Part shown: in pieces, positions 25,661 to 33,911 of the stretch
How positions within the stretch are numbered: position 1 is the first letter of the stretch
Layout of the letters: every line of letters starts with the position of its first letter
IMG/VR virus record: IMGVR_UViG_3300023184_000038
Coordinates: 79,666 to 143,665 of that record
DNA length: 64,000 bases
Source of the DNA: a virus
Direction: 5' to 3' (one strand)
The notes under the pieces: model-generated
Databases searched by the model: none
Told to the model about the DNA's origin: nothing
Seen by the model: the letters and a program-made list of their open reading frames with translations, nothing else
Translations under genes and position numbers: made by a program

Positions 25661-26110
25661 ATGAAAAAGATATACTATGAAAAGATTGGGCGCAGGTATG
25701 TCCCTGTTAGTGAATACAACAGTGAATACTTTGACAGTTTTTCAAAAGGCAATCATTTGGTCATGTGCTATCCCGGCGGGCAAAGTCGTAGATACAACAT
25801 TGACCCTAACTATGCTGCTATGATTGCTGCAGGAAGAGTAGCCGCGGATGAAATTACTCGTGCTATACACCTGGCTAGTGAACTTAAACCGCAATCAACT
25901 CCTATCACTGAAGGTCAGCGTAAGGCTTGGAATAAATTATCTAAAGAGTTTGGCGATGACCGGTTTGCTTTGCAGCATGGTAGTGCCAGAGATTTAGCAG
26001 AAGCTGGGGTGAATACTATGATGATAGAAGCAGATAAATTAATGACTAACCCTGCTGTAAAGAAAGCCTACGACCATTTCTTATTAGTTGCTGAATTAAC
26101 AAAGGATTAA
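25661..26110 (+). CDS. Conserved small phage protein, unknown
   Basis: 149 aa. The N-terminal YYEKIGRRYVPVSEY and the YPGGQSRR segment are of a type seen in many T4-like phages; no role is known. Starts one base after the previous stop, so it is co-transcribed. Confidence 0.75.
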   Translation: MKKIYYEKIGRRYVPVSEYNSEYFDSFSKGNHLVMCYPGGQSRRYNIDPNYAAMIAAGRVAADEITRAIHLASELKPQSTPITEGQRKAWNKLSKEFGDDRFALQHGSARDLAEAGVNTMMIEADKLMTNPAVKKAYDHFLLVAELTKD

Positions 26111-26112
26111 AA

Positions 26113-26469
26113 ATGACTACTCAAATACCTGTACAGGGAATCATGTTAGATGCTGACTATGGCCAAAGCAAATCTTACACTATTGCTTGCGATTGTCACG
26201 ACGGTGATCATCAGGTGCATATGTGGATAGAACTAGATAGTGAACAAGATATTAACTTGGTTAATATGACATTCTATGTCAACACCACTACTCCATTTTG
26301 GAAACAAGGGTTTAGTCGTTTTAAAGCTGCATGGGATATTCTTGTACACGGATATAGAGAAGATCAACACACATTACTATTAAGCAAACAAGCAGCATTG
26401 AATGTTGCAAATACCATTACTCAAGTGGTAAAGGAGTTAGAAACTCATGACAACTCTAAAAATGAATAA
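26113..26469 (+). CDS. Conserved small phage protein with CDCHDGDH motif
   Basis: 118 aa. CDCHDGDHQVHMW near residue 24 clusters Cys, His and Asp and could bind a metal. Otherwise beta-prone, then a helical C-terminus. Starts 2 nt after the previous gene. Function unknown. Confidence 0.72.
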   Translation: MTTQIPVQGIMLDADYGQSKSYTIACDCHDGDHQVHMWIELDSEQDINLVNMTFYVNTTTPFWKQGFSRFKAAWDILVHGYREDQHTLLLSKQAALNVANTITQVVKELETHDNSKNE

Positions 26470-26647
26470 TCTATGCTGCCAACTACCAAAATCATATTCG
26501 GAAGAGTATGATTGTTACTTTTGCGAATCGTGTAATACATGGTCAGAAGATAAGTGTGATGATATCAACTGTGAATATTGTATTAATAGACCAGTATTTC
26601 CAAACGACTATCATCACGTTCAGGTAAACAAAGGAGTAGAATCATGA
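26462..26647 (+). CDS. Small zinc-ribbon-like protein
   Basis: 61 aa from the ATG at 26462 (overlap of 8 nt with the previous gene); an ATG at 26447 is the alternative. Eight cysteines, including CYFCESC and CDDINCEYC, suggest one or two zinc sites. It may bind nucleic acid or protein. Ends in an ATGA-type overlap with the next gene. Confidence 0.68.
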   Translation: MNNLCCQLPKSYSEEYDCYFCESCNTWSEDKCDDINCEYCINRPVFPNDYHHVQVNKGVES

Positions 26648-27039
26648 TTAATTCAGAAGAATTAAGTGAATTAGCCAAAGCAACCATAGCAGCGAGTATA
26701 TGGAGACCAGACAGTGTTACAGATGAGCCGGAAGTTAAGCTATCACAATGGAGAGTATACTTAGTAAAAGCTGATATAGACTCTACAGGAGATACTATTC
26801 ATTTTGTGGGGGCTGCGGGATATCGCTATAGTGAGGGCAGGGTATGTAGTCCGGTACAGACATATGACCCTACTACCAAAAAAGGTATAACCCGTAGCGG
26901 CAGAATATATGAATTAGTTGGGCCATCTGGACACAATCGTGATGCATTGTATGTATGGAATCGTTGGTTAGCCAGATTTAATCCAATTCCAGAAATAGTT
27001 GATTTGACTGACACATACAGTAATAACAGTAATGCCTAG
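26644..27039 (+). CDS. Unknown protein
   Basis: 131 aa, beta-rich by eye, with a helical N-terminus (EELSELAKATIAASIW). Overlaps both neighbours. No family recognised. Confidence 0.7.
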   Translation: MINSEELSELAKATIAASIWRPDSVTDEPEVKLSQWRVYLVKADIDSTGDTIHFVGAAGYRYSEGRVCSPVQTYDPTTKKGITRSGRIYELVGPSGHNRDALYVWNRWLARFNPIPEIVDLTDTYSNNSNA

Positions 27040-27280
27040 TCTAGCAGAATATTTTGAAAAAAATAGATATAAATCTAAATTTGAATTTATGGCTAGGGTA
27101 ACTGGATTACATAATAAAATTAGATGGGTTGGCAGTGTGGGTAACGATACGATTATTAGTGAAGCCGAAGGCCCGGTCTTACATATTTTATTAGATTTGC
27201 CATTAAAAATTAATGGAGTATATCAATATATTTTAGTAACTAAACATACAACCGTTAAACGATTAATAGAAATAAAATGA
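27032..27280 (+). CDS. Unknown small protein
   Basis: 82 aa, basic, mixed alpha/beta. Overlaps the previous gene by 8 nt and the next by ATGA. No motif. Confidence 0.68.
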   Translation: MPSLAEYFEKNRYKSKFEFMARVTGLHNKIRWVGSVGNDTIISEAEGPVLHILLDLPLKINGVYQYILVTKHTTVKRLIEIK

Positions 27281-27567
27281 TTAATTTTAATTTTCATATA
27301 ACAAATCCTTTTAGTAAAAGGTGGGATATACTTAGTAGTAAGCATGGCAATATAACCAAAAATAAAGCATGGGAGATAAACAGTTATGCTACCTCTGCAA
27401 TACTATCTGTAACTTTTGAAGTTTTAATGTGTTCTGACCATGCAGGGATACGTTTACAATTTGGATTACTAGGATATGAGATAGAATTACATATATATGA
27501 TTCTCGGCATTGGAACTATACTACCAACACTTGGGAAACTGAGGCAACATTAAAGGAATATAAATGA
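27277..27567 (+). CDS. Unknown small protein
   Basis: 96 aa with several Trp and Tyr residues and beta-prone segments (SVTFEVLMCSDHAG, LQFGLLGYEIELH). ATGA overlap on both sides. Resembles small phage proteins of unknown function. Confidence 0.7.
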   Translation: MINFNFHITNPFSKRWDILSSKHGNITKNKAWEINSYATSAILSVTFEVLMCSDHAGIRLQFGLLGYEIELHIYDSRHWNYTTNTWETEATLKEYK

Positions 27568-28019
27568 CAAAAAACGCATTAATAGCCAAGCCTATTGTTA
27601 AGAATCAATTTTGGATTATTACCAATGGTAAAGAAAAAGTAGGAAATGTACTAGCAAACGGATCCGGATTTGAATTGAAACTTAACGGTAATAAAACTCA
27701 ATTTAAAAATACAAATGCTATTGCTAAAAAGGCAAATATTGAATTCACCTCATCAAAAATTAATAAGGTATCTTCAGAAGTTAAATTCTCTAAATATCCC
27801 ACAACTAACCGGGTGTTTAATTCTATATTAGATATTAAAAGAAAACTGCATATATATACTAAAACACAAAAAAGTAAATGTTATTATGCAGCCGGATGGT
27901 ATTCTATTAAACAAAACACAGAATATACTACTATATTCTGTCCAAAATATATTTTTATACAAAGATATCCATATTATGGCCCGTTTATGAATGCTGATGA
28001 TGTAAAAATTGATAAATAA
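27564..28019 (+). CDS. Unknown basic protein
   Basis: 151 aa, Lys/Asn-rich. The pattern of short strands and a final FCPKYIFIQRYPYYGPF segment suggests a small beta domain. Ends KIDK. ATGA overlap with the previous gene. No family recognised. Confidence 0.7.
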   Translation: MTKNALIAKPIVKNQFWIITNGKEKVGNVLANGSGFELKLNGNKTQFKNTNAIAKKANIEFTSSKINKVSSEVKFSKYPTTNRVFNSILDIKRKLHIYTKTQKSKCYYAAGWYSIKQNTEYTTIFCPKYIFIQRYPYYGPFMNADDVKIDK

Positions 28020-28022
28020 TTG

Positions 28023-28226
28023 ATGAATAATTTAAAGAACTTTATTGATAAAGTTTCCTATGTAGAATCAAGACAGGGTAAAACTTTGGCGTTATCTATA
28101 ACTGAAGCCAGAGCGTTGCGTGATGATTTATCTAAATTGTTATTAGATACATATGAAGTTGGACAACACAAAGTAAGTTTGCCGGAACCTACCTTTCAAG
28201 TGGAATTAATAGGTAGGAAATTTTAA
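28023..28226 (+). CDS. Small unknown protein
   Basis: 67 aa. ATG at 28023 preferred over a TTG at 28020. Helical, with conserved-looking SITEARALRDDLSKLLLD. The sequence resembles small helical phage proteins that recur in this genome type; role unknown. Confidence 0.68.
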   Translation: MNNLKNFIDKVSYVESRQGKTLALSITEARALRDDLSKLLLDTYEVGQHKVSLPEPTFQVELIGRKF

Positions 28227-28526
28227 ATGTCACGAACGCAACCAAAAATACTAATTGAGTTAGTAGATAAAATCACATATAAATGTGATCAAATTGTTGA
28301 GGCGGCCGGCATATGGGCAGTATTTTATGATGCCCAACCAATAAATTTAAAATCTCAACATTATTTAGATAGCGAAGCTACTCCAAAATATAAAAAGACA
28401 AGTTTTTCTAATCCTGGCCATGCAAGGAATTTATGTCGTAAATTAAATTTGCAGTTTAAGACGAATAAATTTTCTGTAGTGTTTATGAATTCAGGTACCC
28501 GGGTATATCCCGATGACCAACCGTAA
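28227..28526 (+). CDS. Unknown small protein
   Basis: 99 aa, starts directly after the previous stop. Contains SNPGHARNLCRKLN, a helix-like basic segment. Overlaps the next gene by 14 nt. Confidence 0.7.
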   Translation: MSRTQPKILIELVDKITYKCDQIVEAAGIWAVFYDAQPINLKSQHYLDSEATPKYKKTSFSNPGHARNLCRKLNLQFKTNKFSVVFMNSGTRVYPDDQP

Positions 28527-28923
28527 GACACTAAAAGAAACTATTACTTCCGCTGTTGTATTACAACTGCCAAATACTTATTCGGATTTCAACGGTATTC
28601 CGGTAGATAAATTATTATTTAAATGGTGGTTTACCGGACGATCAGATGGGTTACGACTTACTGAGTTTGGCGATTCTATGTTTAGATTAGCAGAAATTGA
28701 ATGTTATACAGTTGATTTTCAACGAAGAACAGACATGTCGGACCATGCATATATGTTGGAACTTACTAAAAAAATTAAATGTCCATATTATTTGGGAGTA
28801 AATAAGAGTGAAGATAAAAAGAAAATCCCCTATATCAAATTATATGATAGTAAAATTGCAATGCTTATTAGTTTATACGGAACTCTAGTAGAATACTTAG
28901 ATTCAATAAAGGTAAAATCATGA
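28513..28923 (+). CDS. Unknown protein
   Basis: 136 aa. The middle (KWWFTGRSDGLRLTEFG) is aromatic and may be a small structured domain. I recall similar segments in other phages without a function. ATGA overlap with the next gene. Confidence 0.7.
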   Translation: MTNRKTLKETITSAVVLQLPNTYSDFNGIPVDKLLFKWWFTGRSDGLRLTEFGDSMFRLAEIECYTVDFQRRTDMSDHAYMLELTKKIKCPYYLGVNKSEDKKKIPYIKLYDSKIAMLISLYGTLVEYLDSIKVKS

Positions 28924-29093
28924 CCGAAGAAAAGAAAAGCAAAAATCCATTCATAGCAATGGCACAAGAAGCTAAAAAGAAAAACACAGTTAGTCCTGGA
29001 TTAGGTAAGGCTACTAAACAACAAGGACCTAAAGTAAACACTAAGGGCTTTGGTAAATCCTCAGTTATGCGTAGAACTGGGCGAGGAGGATAA
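28920..29093 (+). CDS. Small basic protein ending RRTGRGG
   Basis: 57 aa, ATGA overlap with the previous stop. Lys-rich with FIAMAQEAKKK near the N-terminus and a VMRRTGRGG C-terminus, a tail I recognise from other small phage proteins. Could bind nucleic acid. Its stop codon lies in the late-type promoter box that follows. Confidence 0.65.
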   Translation: MTEEKKSKNPFIAMAQEAKKKNTVSPGLGKATKQQGPKVNTKGFGKSSVMRRTGRGG

Positions 29094-29116
29094 ATATTGT
29101 GTCAACGAATATGACA
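29089..29116 (+). promoter_or_regulatory. Late-type promoter box with short leader hairpin
   Basis: GGATAAATA (29089-29097) is followed by TGTCA/TGACA pairing (about 29100-29116) near the expected start of transcription. An AAAAGGAAC ribosome site precedes the ATG at 29180. Confidence 0.45.
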
Positions 29117-29179
29117 GCATCCGCGTTGTATATATATAGAGTAATTGTCTCTATTCATTTAACTTAAAAGGAACAAAAA

Positions 29180-29515
29180 ATGAAACTAGTACTAGCATTA
29201 ATCGCATCTTTAGGGATTGCATCCGCTTTCGCACAAACAGCCGCACCCGCTGCGGCCCCGGCCAAGAAAGAAGAAGCTAAAAAGACTCCAGCCGACAAGG
29301 TTGAGGCAACGGCACCAGCCGCGGCTAAACCAGTAGCAGCACCGGCAGCAGCAAAATGTGATCCTGTTAAAGATAAGGATTGCAAAGAAGTAAAAATGGC
29401 TAAGAAAAAAGAAGCAGATAAAAAACCCGAAGCAAAAGCTGCGGATGTTAAGCCTGCAAAAAGTGATGCCAAAGAGCCAGCAAAGGCTGCTGATAGCACT
29501 CCGGTTAAAAAATAA
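29180..29515 (+). CDS. Secreted Ala/Lys/Pro-rich protein
   Basis: 111 aa with a clear signal peptide (MKLVLALIASLGIASAFAQ, cut after AFA). The mature part is almost wholly Ala, Lys, Pro and Glu with two cysteines (KCDPVKDKDCKE), so it is likely extended and periplasmic. Its codons are richer in G+C than the neighbours', and similar low-complexity secreted proteins occur in betaproteobacteria, so host origin is likely. Role unknown; binding to the cell wall or phage decoration are possibilities. Confidence 0.8.
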   Translation: MKLVLALIASLGIASAFAQTAAPAAAPAKKEEAKKTPADKVEATAPAAAKPVAAPAAAKCDPVKDKDCKEVKMAKKKEADKKPEAKAADVKPAKSDAKEPAKAADSTPVKK

Positions 29516-29726
29516 TCAGGTAGTAGAAGAAGAAGATGATGATACAAATGGACCTGACAATGTATATATTGCTACTGCATATAAACGACCTAAAAATAGT
29601 TTGATTACGATATCGGAAGATGACGTTGAACTAACTGAATATGTAAAAACAAGATTATTAATAGCCAGGGCATTTGCTATCAAAAAATATCAAGCGAAAA
29701 GAAATGAAAATTTCTCGATAGGATAA
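29445..29726 (+). CDS. Small unknown protein, start uncertain
   Basis: Up to 93 aa. The C-terminal part (about residues 25-93), beyond the upstream gene, looks like real protein (TEYVKTRLLIARAFAIKK). The N-terminal part overlaps the secreted-protein gene by 71 nt. Starts at ATG 29445 or 29466 need this overlap; a TTG inside the unique part would give only about 41 aa. A frameshift link to the gene before is another possibility. Confidence 0.5.
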   Translation: MLSLQKVMPKSQQRLLIALRLKNNQVVEEEDDDTNGPDNVYIATAYKRPKNSLITISEDDVELTEYVKTRLLIARAFAIKKYQAKRNENFSIG

Positions 29727-29760
29727 ATAGATATGAAGTTAGGGTTCTTCTTAAAAACCC
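29722..29760 (+). promoter_or_regulatory. Late-type promoter with conserved leader stem-loop (copy 1)
   Basis: GATAAATA is followed by a block nearly identical to 31179-31217. A 5-bp stem (29742-29746 with 29756-29760, GGGTT/AACCC) closes the loop CTTCTTAAA. In the other copy the stem is GAGTT/AATTC with the same loop. Confidence 0.6.
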
Positions 29761-29778
29761 ACCTTTAAGGAATGTTTA

Positions 29779-31176
29779 ATGTCGGACCAAGATAGAATAC
29801 ATAAAGTAATTTCTATTACAAATACTATAAGTCCAACGTTTTGCTTTGCCAAATGGCATCATTCTACTATATATTTACATACACAAAAAACACATAGTTG
29901 TTATCATCCCGCTCCGCATGCAATTCCCATAACAGAATTAATTGAAAACCCAGCAGCATTGCATAATACGCAACAAAAAAAAAATGAACGCAAATTGATG
30001 CTGGATGGTGTCAGCCCCAATGGGTGCCAATATTGTCAAAACATTGAGGCAATTGGTCCTGACTATATTAGTGACCGGCATATTAAAAATGCAATATATT
30101 ACACTCCCGACCGTCAATTAGAAATTACTAATGGAAATTGGAATAATAATATTAATCCTGCATACATTGAGGTAGCATTTAGCAATGAGTGTAATTTTAA
30201 ATGTGGATATTGTAGTCCAGAGTCTAGTTCTAGTTTTTACAATGAACTTAAAAAATTTGGACCATATTATATGTCAGCCAATCATACACTAAGTTTGGAT
30301 AATACATTTGTTCAAATAGAAAATAAAAATACATACATTGATTCTTGGTGGAAATGGTGGCCGGAAATGTCAACCACTCTTAAAACTCTACGAATTACCG
30401 GAGGTGAACCATTATTACATAAAAGCACATGGAATTTATTTGATAAATTAATAAAAGATCCAAAACCTGAATTAGAGTTAAACTTAAATAGTAACTTTGG
30501 AGTAAAATCTATTATAGTTGACAAATTAATTGAAAACGTAAATTTACTTAAAGAGACTAAATCCATTAAACAATTTAAATTATTTTCTAGCATGGATACA
30601 TGGGGTACTAGGGCCGAATATATCCGTACAGGATTAGACTTAACCTTATGGGAACAGAATCTGGATACTTTTATTAGAAATACCCATTCTGAAGTTTCAA
30701 TAATGTGTACGTTTAATATATTAAGTGTTACTTCATTTATTTCTTTTTTACAAAAAGTATTGGACTGGCGCACTACATATAACTCTATAATTAAGGTTGA
30801 CCGCAGCGGCCGGCCTAATTATAGAAAAATAAGATTTGATACTCCTTATCTAAAAGAACCAATCCAATATGATATGCACCTTTTACCAAAAGAAGAATTT
30901 CTTTATTATTTTGATAATATAGTAGATTTTATCAAGTGTAATCTAGATGAAGAAGATATTACAAAATTTTCAAATATGGAATATGAAAAGTTTCGAAGGG
31001 TGCGTGATTACTTTGCCACAGTACAATACAATACCGATAAACTAGTAGAAGGACGAACGTGCTTTTATAAATGGTTTACAGAATATGACCTTAGAAGAAA
31101 TACTAACTTATTGACAGTATTTCCGGAAATGACAGATTTTTATACACAATGTAAAAATCAAGATAATATCACCTAA
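29779..31176 (+). CDS. Radical SAM protein (twitch/SPASM-like)
   Basis: 465 aa. Cluster motif CNFKCGYC (Cys138, Cys142, Cys145; CX3CX2C) and the SAM-binding ITGGEPLLH, typical of radical SAM enzymes. The N-terminal region has a Cys pair (GCQYCQ, about 77-80) and a CYHP segment, which suggests an auxiliary cluster or zinc site. Such stand-alone phage radical SAM proteins have unknown substrates. A second one lies at 50606. The gene has its own late-type promoter and TAAGGA ribosome site. Confidence 0.85.
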   Translation: MSDQDRIHKVISITNTISPTFCFAKWHHSTIYLHTQKTHSCYHPAPHAIPITELIENPAALHNTQQKKNERKLMLDGVSPNGCQYCQNIEAIGPDYISDRHIKNAIYYTPDRQLEITNGNWNNNINPAYIEVAFSNECNFKCGYCSPESSSSFYNELKKFGPYYMSANHTLSLDNTFVQIENKNTYIDSWWKWWPEMSTTLKTLRITGGEPLLHKSTWNLFDKLIKDPKPELELNLNSNFGVKSIIVDKLIENVNLLKETKSIKQFKLFSSMDTWGTRAEYIRTGLDLTLWEQNLDTFIRNTHSEVSIMCTFNILSVTSFISFLQKVLDWRTTYNSIIKVDRSGRPNYRKIRFDTPYLKEPIQYDMHLLPKEEFLYYFDNIVDFIKCNLDEEDITKFSNMEYEKFRRVRDYFATVQYNTDKLVEGRTCFYKWFTEYDLRRNTNLLTVFPEMTDFYTQCKNQDNIT

Positions 31177-31178
31177 AT

Positions 31179-31217
31179 GATAAATAGATATGAAGTTAGA
31201 GTTCTTCTTAAAAATTC
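31179..31217 (+). promoter_or_regulatory. Late-type promoter with conserved leader stem-loop (copy 2)
   Basis: Same block as 29722-29760. The stem (31199-31203 with 31213-31217) differs at paired positions yet still pairs, with one G-U, around the identical loop CTTCTTAAA. Confidence 0.6.
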
Positions 31218-31244
31218 AACACTAACACACACAGAAGAAAAAAT

Positions 31245-31430
31245 ATGTTAAACCAATTAGCAGGTTATTTTCATAACCTATTCAATAAATTCGGCAGGCC
31301 CCAGACTTATGGCTCTGCACTAGAAGAATATATAGTAAGCCATTCCCCAAAAAATACATGTGACATAGATCGGTTGATCCATCAATTTGAAATTTCTCAA
31401 AAGAAAAATACCGGGAGATTATGGTTGTGA
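31245..31430 (+). CDS. Small unknown protein
   Basis: 61 aa, begins MLNQLAGYFHNLFNKFGRP, amphipathic N-terminal helix, otherwise charged. Expressed from the late-type promoter just upstream. No family recognised. Confidence 0.65.
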   Translation: MLNQLAGYFHNLFNKFGRPQTYGSALEEYIVSHSPKNTCDIDRLIHQFEISQKKNTGRLWL

Positions 31431-31528
31431 CTTACTAGTGACTAGTTACTGACGAAGAATGGGAGAGGTTGAATTACCCTGAAAAATTTCAACCCAAAAC
31501 TAAATAACATACATTCAAAGGATCCATT

Positions 31529-31774
31529 ATGTTTACACCTGATTTTTATATTGATTTACTACAATCCTCAAAAAGGATGGCAACTAATCAAATTTACAAA
31601 GACGAGAGATTAAATAAGGTTGCCAACAACTTTATAGATGCCCAAACAGTCTTTGCAAAGATGATGGTAAAGAATACAATAGAGATGTTGTCTTATGCTG
31701 CGGACAGCATGAGCAAAACAATTTATCCTCATAGTGAGGATGAAACAGTCAAGGTAAAGACTGAGAAAAAATAA
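31529..31774 (+). CDS. Small helical protein, unknown
   Basis: 81 aa. Mostly amphipathic helix with a Lys-rich tail; its layout (short N-term, long helices, charged end) resembles small phasin-like or coiled phage proteins. AAAGGA before the ATG. Likely abundant late protein, but this is a guess. Confidence 0.68.
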   Translation: MFTPDFYIDLLQSSKRMATNQIYKDERLNKVANNFIDAQTVFAKMMVKNTIEMLSYAADSMSKTIYPHSEDETVKVKTEKK

Positions 31775-31814
31775 GCCAGTTCACACACACCGACATTAAC
31801 ACAAGGAGAATAAT

Positions 31815-32069
31815 ATGTCATTACCCGAAGTAAAATTCAACAAAAACGGTTACGAGATTCGTACTCAGATTCTAGATATGGCTAAAGGCCTTATTTCTGA
31901 AGAATATCATTCTAAGTTCAACGGCTGGGAAATGACTGTTGCTAAGGATGAAAAAACTGGCAAGCTAGTTACTACAGTAGGTATGCCTGAATTTCCAGGA
32001 CTTGACAAGGTTTTAGAAACTGCTGAAAAAATGTATGCTTTTGTAAACCAAAATACAACTAAGAAGTAA
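31815..32069 (+). CDS. Conserved small phage protein, unknown
   Basis: 84 aa. The N-terminal FNKNGYEIRTQILDMAKGL and the PEFPGLDKVLETAEKMYAFV segment are of a type I recall from many T4-like environmental phages. Strong ribosome site (AAGGAG). A stem-loop follows the gene. Function unknown; perhaps virion-associated. Confidence 0.75.
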   Translation: MSLPEVKFNKNGYEIRTQILDMAKGLISEEYHSKFNGWEMTVAKDEKTGKLVTTVGMPEFPGLDKVLETAEKMYAFVNQNTTKK

Positions 32070-32082
32070 TTCTTACCAAAAA

Positions 32083-32108
32083 GAATGCCCTATTGATTTA
32101 GGGCATTC
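32083..32108. terminator. Stem-loop between genes, possible terminator
   Basis: Perfect 9-bp inverted repeat (32083-32091 with 32100-32108). No T tract follows on the plus strand, but on the minus strand it is followed by TTTTT. It may stop antisense transcription or mark the 3' end of the mRNA. Confidence 0.45.
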
Positions 32109-32113
32109 CTGCC

Positions 32114-32142
32114 TTGACAGTAAATATGGGTTGTGATATACT
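32114..32142 (+). promoter_or_regulatory. Sigma-70 promoter for the 463-aa lipoprotein gene
   Basis: TTGACA (32114-32119) and TATACT (32137-32142), spacing 17. Confidence 0.65.
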
Positions 32143-32173
32143 ATACTCTTCATTAATTTGCAAGTAATATGTT

Positions 32174-33565
32174 ATGAAAAATATAATTTTACTAAGTTTA
32201 TTTATTTTAACGGGTTGCGGGGGCGGTGGCGGTTCCGAAGTTGCTGATAAAATAGATCGATTGCCGATATCAACGCAAGTAAAACCGATCGAGACAATAA
32301 ATTTTGCAACAACTGCATGTTCAGTGCCATCCTACAAATACGGCGAGGTACAATTTCCAATAGAATATTTGAATACAACTACGTTAACAATTAATAATTC
32401 TACCCAACGATTACCAAATTCTGTCAATCGGGCCCTGGCTACTAAAGATGATTGGCCTAGTCGAGGTGGTCCTTGGGCCTTTAAGGCTGATTCAGGATGT
32501 AATAACCAATCAACTTATGCTTATAATTTATGGAAAGAAACTCTAACCCGTATTGCCTCTGCAGGTGCTGACAGAGTTTATATATACAATCGTGGTGATT
32601 GGGATGATTTAACAAAATCAGTTTGGACAGGAGTTAATCAAGCAGTATCCAATGAGGAATTAAAATTTATTGTGGATGAGGCTACAAAAAGAAAACTTAA
32701 AGTGTATTATATATGGCAGTTGGCTGACCATGACATAACACCAAATCATAATCGTATTCCTACTTCTGATGAAAATAATACCTTATCTTTAGTTGATTTA
32801 ACTAAATTAATGAATGCATGGCATAAATTATTGTTAGAACAAGCCGCATACGCTAATAAAATTGGTATTTCGGGAATGTCGGTTGATGTAACCTTAAATA
32901 CGTTTATTTCAAGTGAAAATAGAGAGTACTGGGTAACAAAAACAGTTGATATAATAAATGACGTTAGAAAGATATATTTTGGTGAACTTATTTACGGTGC
33001 CGGACGTTCTAGGGTTCCCAACGAACATTTAACTGTTAATATTCTTGATCATAGAATTGTTTCAAAAGTTGATGCGGTAATGATCCCATTGCATATTGAT
33101 ATGAGTACCGTAATGCAACACGATAGTGCCTCATATAAAAATTTAACAATGCAATTTTTAAAAGAGGCAAAAATTGATATAGATAAGCAACTAAACGGAG
33201 TTCCATTTAATGTTCCAATTATATTTGCGGGTCACAAAACTTCCACCAATGAAAATAAAGATATTGAGGATTCATTTTGTGTAGCAGATTATAATTGGAC
33301 TTCCACGACGGTTCAGCTAGAATGTATACAACGGTCTATTTTATCAAATTTTCATAAACAGGCAAACGCAATTCAAGGAATATTTGAGGCTATTATTTCT
33401 CAACTATATTTTACAAATAATTACACGATATTAATTGATGGATATTGGTTTACTGATGATTTAATTCCGGGTAATGATATTCATACAGGGTTTCCTAATT
33501 TATCTAGGTCTATTCGGAATAAACCTGCAGAAAACATAGTTAAAAATTGGTTTTCCAAAGGTTGA
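32174..33565 (+). CDS. Lipoprotein with possible glycoside-hydrolase-like TIM barrel
   Basis: 463 aa. Lipobox LFILTGC followed by a glycine run, so it is probably lipid-anchored in the host envelope. The middle has alternating strands and helices with DRVYIYNRGDWDD, LKVYYIWQL and GMSVDVTLN, a layout seen in TIM-barrel hydrolases acting on polysaccharide. No exact family is recognised. The stop codon TGA lies inside the next promoter's TTGACA. Could change the host surface after infection (inference). Confidence 0.68.
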   Translation: MKNIILLSLFILTGCGGGGGSEVADKIDRLPISTQVKPIETINFATTACSVPSYKYGEVQFPIEYLNTTTLTINNSTQRLPNSVNRALATKDDWPSRGGPWAFKADSGCNNQSTYAYNLWKETLTRIASAGADRVYIYNRGDWDDLTKSVWTGVNQAVSNEELKFIVDEATKRKLKVYYIWQLADHDITPNHNRIPTSDENNTLSLVDLTKLMNAWHKLLLEQAAYANKIGISGMSVDVTLNTFISSENREYWVTKTVDIINDVRKIYFGELIYGAGRSRVPNEHLTVNILDHRIVSKVDAVMIPLHIDMSTVMQHDSASYKNLTMQFLKEAKIDIDKQLNGVPFNVPIIFAGHKTSTNENKDIEDSFCVADYNWTSTTVQLECIQRSILSNFHKQANAIQGIFEAIISQLYFTNNYTILIDGYWFTDDLIPGNDIHTGFPNLSRSIRNKPAENIVKNWFSKG

Positions 33566-33590
33566 CATTAAATGGATTTGGTGATATAAT
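33562..33590 (+). promoter_or_regulatory. Cassette promoter, copy 1 (first array)
   Basis: TTGACA-17-TATAAT, within the repeated block TTGACATTAAATGG...GATATAATAGA. The TGA of the -35 is the stop of the lipoprotein gene. Confidence 0.82.
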
Positions 33591-33622
33591 AGAGTCTTAG
33601 TCAGTAAAGAAAAGGAAATAAA

Positions 33623-33853
33623 ATGCAAGTAGGAACACTTATCAAGTCTTTTGACTTCCCCGGAAATCTAAACTGCTACATGATTGGTACCGTTACAAAG
33701 GTCGTAGATGACCTCATTACATGCGTAACTATACGTCAAGTATTTGACGGTAAGGCATTACCCCTTGAAGAATTCAATAAGGAATTCCGTACAGGGGTGC
33801 AGGGCTCTGGTATGTTTGACGACAAGTTTGAACGTGTCATAATCTTAGGTTGA
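33623..33853 (+). CDS. Cassette gene: small conserved phage protein
   Basis: 76 aa, beta-rich, ending in Gly whose stop is in the next promoter. The AAAAGGAAA ribosome site is good. Single gene between two cassette promoters. Function unknown. Confidence 0.75.
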   Translation: MQVGTLIKSFDFPGNLNCYMIGTVTKVVDDLITCVTIRQVFDGKALPLEEFNKEFRTGVQGSGMFDDKFERVIILG

Positions 33854-33878
33854 CATTAAATGGTTTTGGGTGTATAAT
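33850..33878 (+). promoter_or_regulatory. Cassette promoter, copy 2
   Basis: TTGACA (33850-33855), 17 bp, TATAAT (33873-33878). Contains the previous stop codon. Followed by the conserved CTTAAACAGTTAATTAA stretch. Confidence 0.82.
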
Positions 33879-33911
33879 AGACTCTTAAACAGTTAATTAA
33901 TGGACAGTATT

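Noticed and set aside
29164-29547. Long minus-strand frame rich in Ala/Ser/Leu opposite the secreted-protein gene
   Set aside because: It is the antisense shadow of a Lys/Ala-rich plus-strand gene that has a signal peptide, ribosome site and promoter.
29733-29768. Eleven-codon leader peptides (MKL...) in the two late leaders
   Set aside because: The ATG lies only 3 nt past the -10 box, so it is probably not transcribed; the base changes are better explained by stem pairing.
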